Positions 59,690 to 64,000 of a stretch of DNA of 64,000 nt are shown in pieces. Position 1 is the first letter of the stretch. Each line of letters starts with the position of its first letter. Source of the stretch: Jaltomata sinuosa (taxonomy: Eukaryota > Streptophyta > Magnoliopsida > Solanales > Solanaceae); NCBI GenBank assembly GCA_003996215.1, contig QJPP01000448.1:186001-250000 (forward strand), given 5' to 3'. The position numbers and the translations under genes were made by a program. The notes under the pieces were generated by a model. The model saw only the letters and a list, made by a program, of their open reading frames with translations, was not told where the DNA came from and did no database searches.

Positions 59690-60350
59690 GCAGGTTTTTC
59701 CTATGGGTATGACCGAACCTTTTAGGTTGCCTACGTATCCCCAAATGGGAATCAAGTCTATACGTAGTTCGGGATATCAAAGAAAGGTGAAAACATGTAA
59801 TGCATTGACTGAGCCTAACTCATGTTGCCTACATATTCAAGTGGAATCAGGTCAGAACGTAGTTCAAGTACATTAGGAAGAATAAAAATATGTGATGCAA
59901 CGACCGAGCATGACTCAGGCTGCCTACGTATCCAAATGGAATCAGGTCAGAACGTAGTTCAAGTACATTAGGAAGAATAAAAATATGTTATGCAATGACC
60001 GAGCCTGACTCAGGCTGCCTACGTATCCAAACAGAATCAGGTCAGAACGTAGTTCAAGTACATCAAGGGAAATGGAAAAGATGAAATGCATTGACCGGGC
60101 CTGACTCAGGCTGTCTACGTATCCAAATGGAATCAGGTCATGACGTAGTTCAAGTACAATAGGGGAAATGGAAAATATGAAGGGACCGAATCCGACGAGG
60201 ATTGCCTACGTATCCCATCGAGGGAAGTCAGGTCAATCGTAGTTCTGCATACATGAAAGATGATATTTTTGGTTTTTCTAAGGGAGATCGGACCCGATGT
60301 GGGTTGCCTACGTATCTCGCCGTGGGAAGTCAGGCTAATACGTAGTTCTT
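59690..60350. repeat. 95-bp tandem array, about 7 copies, each with a short inverted repeat
   Basis: Units are marked by 'gcctacgtatcc' near 59731, 59829, 59924, 60019, 60115, 60206 and 60308. Within each unit an arm 'ctacgt' is followed 20-30 bases later by 'acgtag'. Two related single units lie at about 57567 and 57755. The array directly follows the end of the pol frame on the element's strand. Confidence 0.92.
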
Positions 60351-60406
60351 GTTACATTAGAGAAAACGCAAAAAGTACAAGGAAATAACAACTAGTCCTA
60401 CTGTCT

Positions 60407-63400
60407 TCAAATGTAGTACTTCTTGATAGCGTCTGAATTGATCGGCTTCGTGCTTACTGTGCCGTTCATTTCTGCAAGTATTACTGCTCTGCCTGAGAGC
60501 ACTCGGTGAACCATGTAAGGACCTTGCCAATTTGGCGCAAATTTCCCCTTAGCTTCATCTTCGTGAGGGAATATTTTCTTTAATACTAATTATCCTGGTG
60601 TGAATCGTCGAGGCTTGACTTTCTTGTTGAACGCTTTAATCATTCTTTTTTGATAGAGTTGACCGTGACAGACTGCGTCCAGTCTCTTCTCATCAATGGG
60701 CATTAACTGTTCAATCTTTCTACGAACCCATTCCGCGTCATCTAGACCAACCTCTTGGATGATTCTTAGGGAAGGTATTTCCACTTCTGCGGGTATCACT
60801 GCTTCCGAACCGTAGACCAACATGTAGAGAGTTTCCCCAGTGGATGTTCTGATTGTGGTGCTATAGCCGGGCAAAGCATATGGCATTTTCTCATGCCATT
60901 CTCTGTTACTGTCCACTATTTTCCTCAAGATCCTCTTGATGTTCTTGTTTGCGGCCTCAACTGCTCCATTCATTTGTGGCCGATATGCTGTGGAGTTTTG
61001 ATGAGAGATCTTAAACCTTTCACAAGTCTCTCTCATGAGATCGCTATTAAGATTGGTCCCATTATCTGTTATGATTGACTTTGGAATTCCAAACCGACAA
61101 ACTATGTTATTGCGGATGAAATCTGCTACCACCTTCTTAGTCACTGCCCTGTGTGTTGAAGCCTCAACCCATTTTATAAAATAGTCGATAGCTACCAGGA
61201 TGAAACGGTGTCCATTTAATGCAGGAGGCTTTATGGGTCCAATTATGTCCATGCCCCAAGCGGCAAATGGCCAAGGGGAACCCATCACATTGAGCTCATT
61301 TGGTGGAACACGTATGAAGTCTCCATGAACTTGACATTGATGACACTTCTGCACATAACGGATGTTATCCCTCTCCATAGTCATCCAAAAGTATCCAGCT
61401 CTCAAAATCTTCTTTGCCAAAGTGAATCCATTCATGTGGGGTCCACATGTCCCTGTGTGAATTTCCTCTAACAGTCTTGTCACTTCCCTTGCATCAACAC
61501 ACCTTAGTAATCCCAAATCTGAAGTTCTCCTATACAGGATTTCTCCGTTAAGGAAGAAATGATTGGCCATTCTCCTTAAAGTATGCTTCTGCTTGCTACT
61601 GGCATTTTCGGGATATTCTCCTGCTTCGAGCAACCTTCTAATGTCATAGTACCATGGCTTTCCATCAAAATCTTCATCTACGTGAAAATAGTATGTGTGT
61701 TGGTCACGTATCTCCACTTCAATAGGGTTGATGTAATTCTTATCCGGGTGCTGGATCATTGAGGACAGAGTAGCCAAAGCGTCAGCAAACTCGTTTTGAG
61801 CTCAAGGGACATGTTTGAACTCAATCTTTGTGAACCTTTTGCTCAGCTCCTTTACACATTCCAGATAAGGAAGGATCTTGACATTCTTGGTGGCCCACTC
61901 TCCTTGTACCTGATGAACCAATAGGTCAGAATCACCTATTACCAAAAGCTCTTTGATGTTCATATCCACATCCATCCTAAGTCCTAGAATACCTGCTTCG
62001 TATTCTGCCATGTTGTTCATGCAAGGAAATCTAATCTTGGCTGAGATTGGGTAGTGCTGACCCATTTCTGAAACCAAGACTGCTCCAATTCCGATTCCTG
62101 CTCCAATTCCGATTCCTTTGAAATTTGATGCTCCGTCGAAGAACAGTCTCCATCCATCATATGACTCTTGAGATGTCCTCTCCTGCAAATAATACTTCTT
62201 CATCGGGAAATTGGTCATGAGTGGCTCATAATCTTTATCCACCGGATTTTTTGCGAGGTGGTCAGCCAAAGCTTATCCTTTGATGGATTTTTGTGTCATA
62301 TACACAATATCAAACTCACTCAACAAAATCTGTCACTTCGCTAGTTTCCCAGTAGGCATTGGTTTCTGAAAAATGTACTTGAGTGGATCCATTCTTGAGA
62401 TCAAGTATGTGGTGTACGCTGATAGGTAATGCCTCAATCTTTGCGCAATCCAAGTCAAAGCGCAACACGTTCATTCTAACAAGGTATATCTTGACTCGTA
62501 TGGTGTAAACTTCTTGCTCAAGTAGTAAATTGCTTGCTCTTTCTTTCCCGTGTCATCGTGTTGTCCCAATACACATCCAAATGCTCCATCCATGATGGAT
62601 AGATATAGTAGCAATGGCTTTCCGGGATCTGGTGGAACCAGTACTGGTGGGTTGGACAAGTACTCCTTGATTCTATCAAAAGCTCTTTGGCATTCCTCTG
62701 TCCATTCTGTGGCGGCATCCTTCTTTAGTAACTTGAGTATGGGTTCACAGATTATCGTGGATTGAGCTATGAACCGACTGATGTAATTGAGTCTCCCCAA
62801 GAAGCTCATCACATCCTTCTTGGTCCTGGGGGAGGTAACTCTTGAATCGCCTTGATTTTTGATGGATCCAACTCTATGCCTTTCCTGCTGACAATGAACC
62901 CCAATAGCTTTTCGGCAGGAACTCTGAATGCGCACTTTGCTGGATTCAATTTCAAATTATATTTCTGCAACCTCAAAAAGAATTTTCGTAAATCCTCTAG
63001 GTGGTCCGAACTCCTTTTGGACTTGATAACCACATCATCCACGTATACCTCAATCTCCTTGTGAATCATGTCATGGAAGAGAGTAGTTATGGCCCTCATA
63101 TAGGTTGCACCAGCATTTTTGAGCCCAAATGGCATCACTCTGTAGCAATACACCCCCCATGGAGTGATAAACGCCATTTTCTCCGCATCATCTTCATTCA
63201 TCAGGATTTGGTGATATCCTGCAAAGCAATCGACAAACGATTGCAACTCATGTTTTGCACAATTATCAATGAGTATATGAATATTTGGAAGAGGAAAATC
63301 ATCTTTGGGACTAGCTTTGTTAAGATCTCGATAGTCTACACATATCCTGATTTTTCCGTCTCTTTTGGCACTGGCACGATATTGGCCAACCATGTGGGGT

Positions 63401-63872
63401 AATTAGTAACCCTCACAACATTTTCCTGGATTTGCTTAGTTACCTCTTCCTTGATTCTTAAACTCAAATCAGGCTTGAACTTCCTCGTCTTTTGCTTCAC
63501 AGGGGGGCAAGAAGGATCAGTTGGTAACTTGTGTGAGACGATATCGGCGCTTAACCCTGGCATGTCATCGTAGGACCAAGCAAACACATCAACATATTAC
63601 TTGAGCAATTCTATCAATTCTCGCTTTATTTCATCTTCCAAGTGTATGTTGACTCGTGTTTCTTTTACCGTTTCTTCATTTCCCAAGTTGACAACCTCGT
63701 TTCATCCATGTTGGGCTTTTTCTGACTTTCAAGTTGTTCGATCTCCTGAGGTAGATTTTCAGGCATCATGCTTTTATTGTATTCTTCATACTCCTGCTCA
63801 TGGCTCGTGCTTTACTCAATGGATTCGTTACATGTCATAATCGTTGTACGATGATTTTTACTAATATTAGCG
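60407..63872 (-). pseudogene. Gypsy pol polyprotein (RT, RNase H, second RNase H, integrase), broken
   Basis: Reverse transcriptase lies at about 62830-63590, with the active-site YVDD in EVYVDDVVIKSK and MPFGLKNAGATY. The connected RNase H lies at about 62280-62720 (DGAFGCVLGQHD, YYLSKKFTPYE). A second, archaeal-type RNase H lies at 61830-62200 (FFDGASNFKG, NMAEYEA, VIGDSDLL). Integrase lies at about 60700-61560, with the HHCC finger (HTGTCGPH to CHQCQ) and DDE residues in WGMDIIGP, ITDNGTN and NGAVEAANK. The frame ends with TGA at 60407-60409. In-frame stops occur at 60590, 61802, 62273, 62333, 62471, 63597 and near 63811, and frame changes near 62820, 63345 and 63690. A consensus 3' splice site ends at 63873. 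In a live copy these enzymes copy and integrate the element. Confidence 0.9.
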
Positions 63873-64000
63873 CTGAAAAGTATGAAAGATGAGTAAAAAA
63901 TAAATAGTTATTTCAAACAATAGAAAGACAAATTTTAAGAAAATAAAGACTTTTTATTTGAAAAGTGTTCTATCTTTTAGAAAAGGCGAGTAGCAAAAAG

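Larger units (their letters stand above)
53295..64000 (-). mobile_element. Ogre/TAT-like Ty3/gypsy LTR retrotransposon, incomplete at the window edge
   Basis: The element is in minus orientation: 3' LTR at 53295-57413, polypurine tract, a 3-kb non-coding region with three tandem repeat families, then the pol region 60407-63872 and a candidate intron running to the edge. The 4.1-kb LTR, the second RNase H before integrase, tandem repeats before the 3' LTR, and an intron acceptor upstream of RT together fit the Ogre/TAT lineage. The gag region, primer-binding site and 5' LTR would lie beyond 64000. Premature stops and frameshifts mean this copy is not autonomous. It was inserted in an L1-type LINE. 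Confidence 0.87.

Overview
This is nuclear chromosomal DNA from a dicot plant, most likely a member of the Solanaceae (Solanum or a close relative). The evidence is intron-containing plant genes with GT-AG borders, AT-rich spacers, a chloroplast psbA fragment embedded in the sequence, and a repeat set of Solanaceae style: Stowaway MITEs, TTG-tailed RTE/TS-type 3' ends, SINEs, MULEs and a very large Ty3/gypsy element. No tRNA, rRNA or CRISPR locus was recognised.

Four host genes look intact. They are a urease accessory protein UreF (8591-9322, +), a class I TCP transcription factor (31443-32483, +), a three-exon class III secretory peroxidase (42590-43824, +), and a four-exon 2-oxoglutarate/Fe(II) oxygenase of the prolyl 4-hydroxylase type (45368-49353, -). 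They are unrelated in function and sit as islands in repeats.

Region by region: 1-8500 holds tandem duplications and MITEs, including one with chloroplast psbA inserted inside its terminal repeat. 8.6-9.8 kb is UreF. 10.6-16.6 kb is a decayed 6-kb Mutator-like element with a MuDR-type transposase on the minus strand and a C48 (Ulp1-like) peptidase remnant on the plus strand. 17-31 kb is non-coding and carries several MULE/foldback and hAT-like elements, two with clear target-site duplications, plus an RTE LINE 3' end. 31-33 kb is the TCP gene. 34-42 kb holds foldback elements, a Ty1/copia RNase H relic, a possible organellar insert and tandem repeats. 42.6-49.4 kb holds the peroxidase and the oxygenase, whose largest intron carries two SINEs. 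From 50.4 kb to the end is a three-layer nest: a hAT-like MITE is broken by an L1-type LINE, which is broken by an Ogre/TAT-like gypsy element on the minus strand that runs off the window.

The gypsy element is the most informative object. It has a 4.1-kb 3' LTR with a TATA box and a perfect 24-bp palindrome, three families of tandem repeats between pol and the LTR, an extra RNase H domain before integrase, a candidate intron acceptor upstream of RT, and at least seven in-frame stops, all explicable as C-to-T or G-to-A transitions. One of its tandem repeat families appears to encode a recurring short hairpin whose arms change together.

All calls come from reading the sequence and from recalled family features. 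No database search was run. Boundaries of old repeats are approximate unless a target-site duplication is stated.
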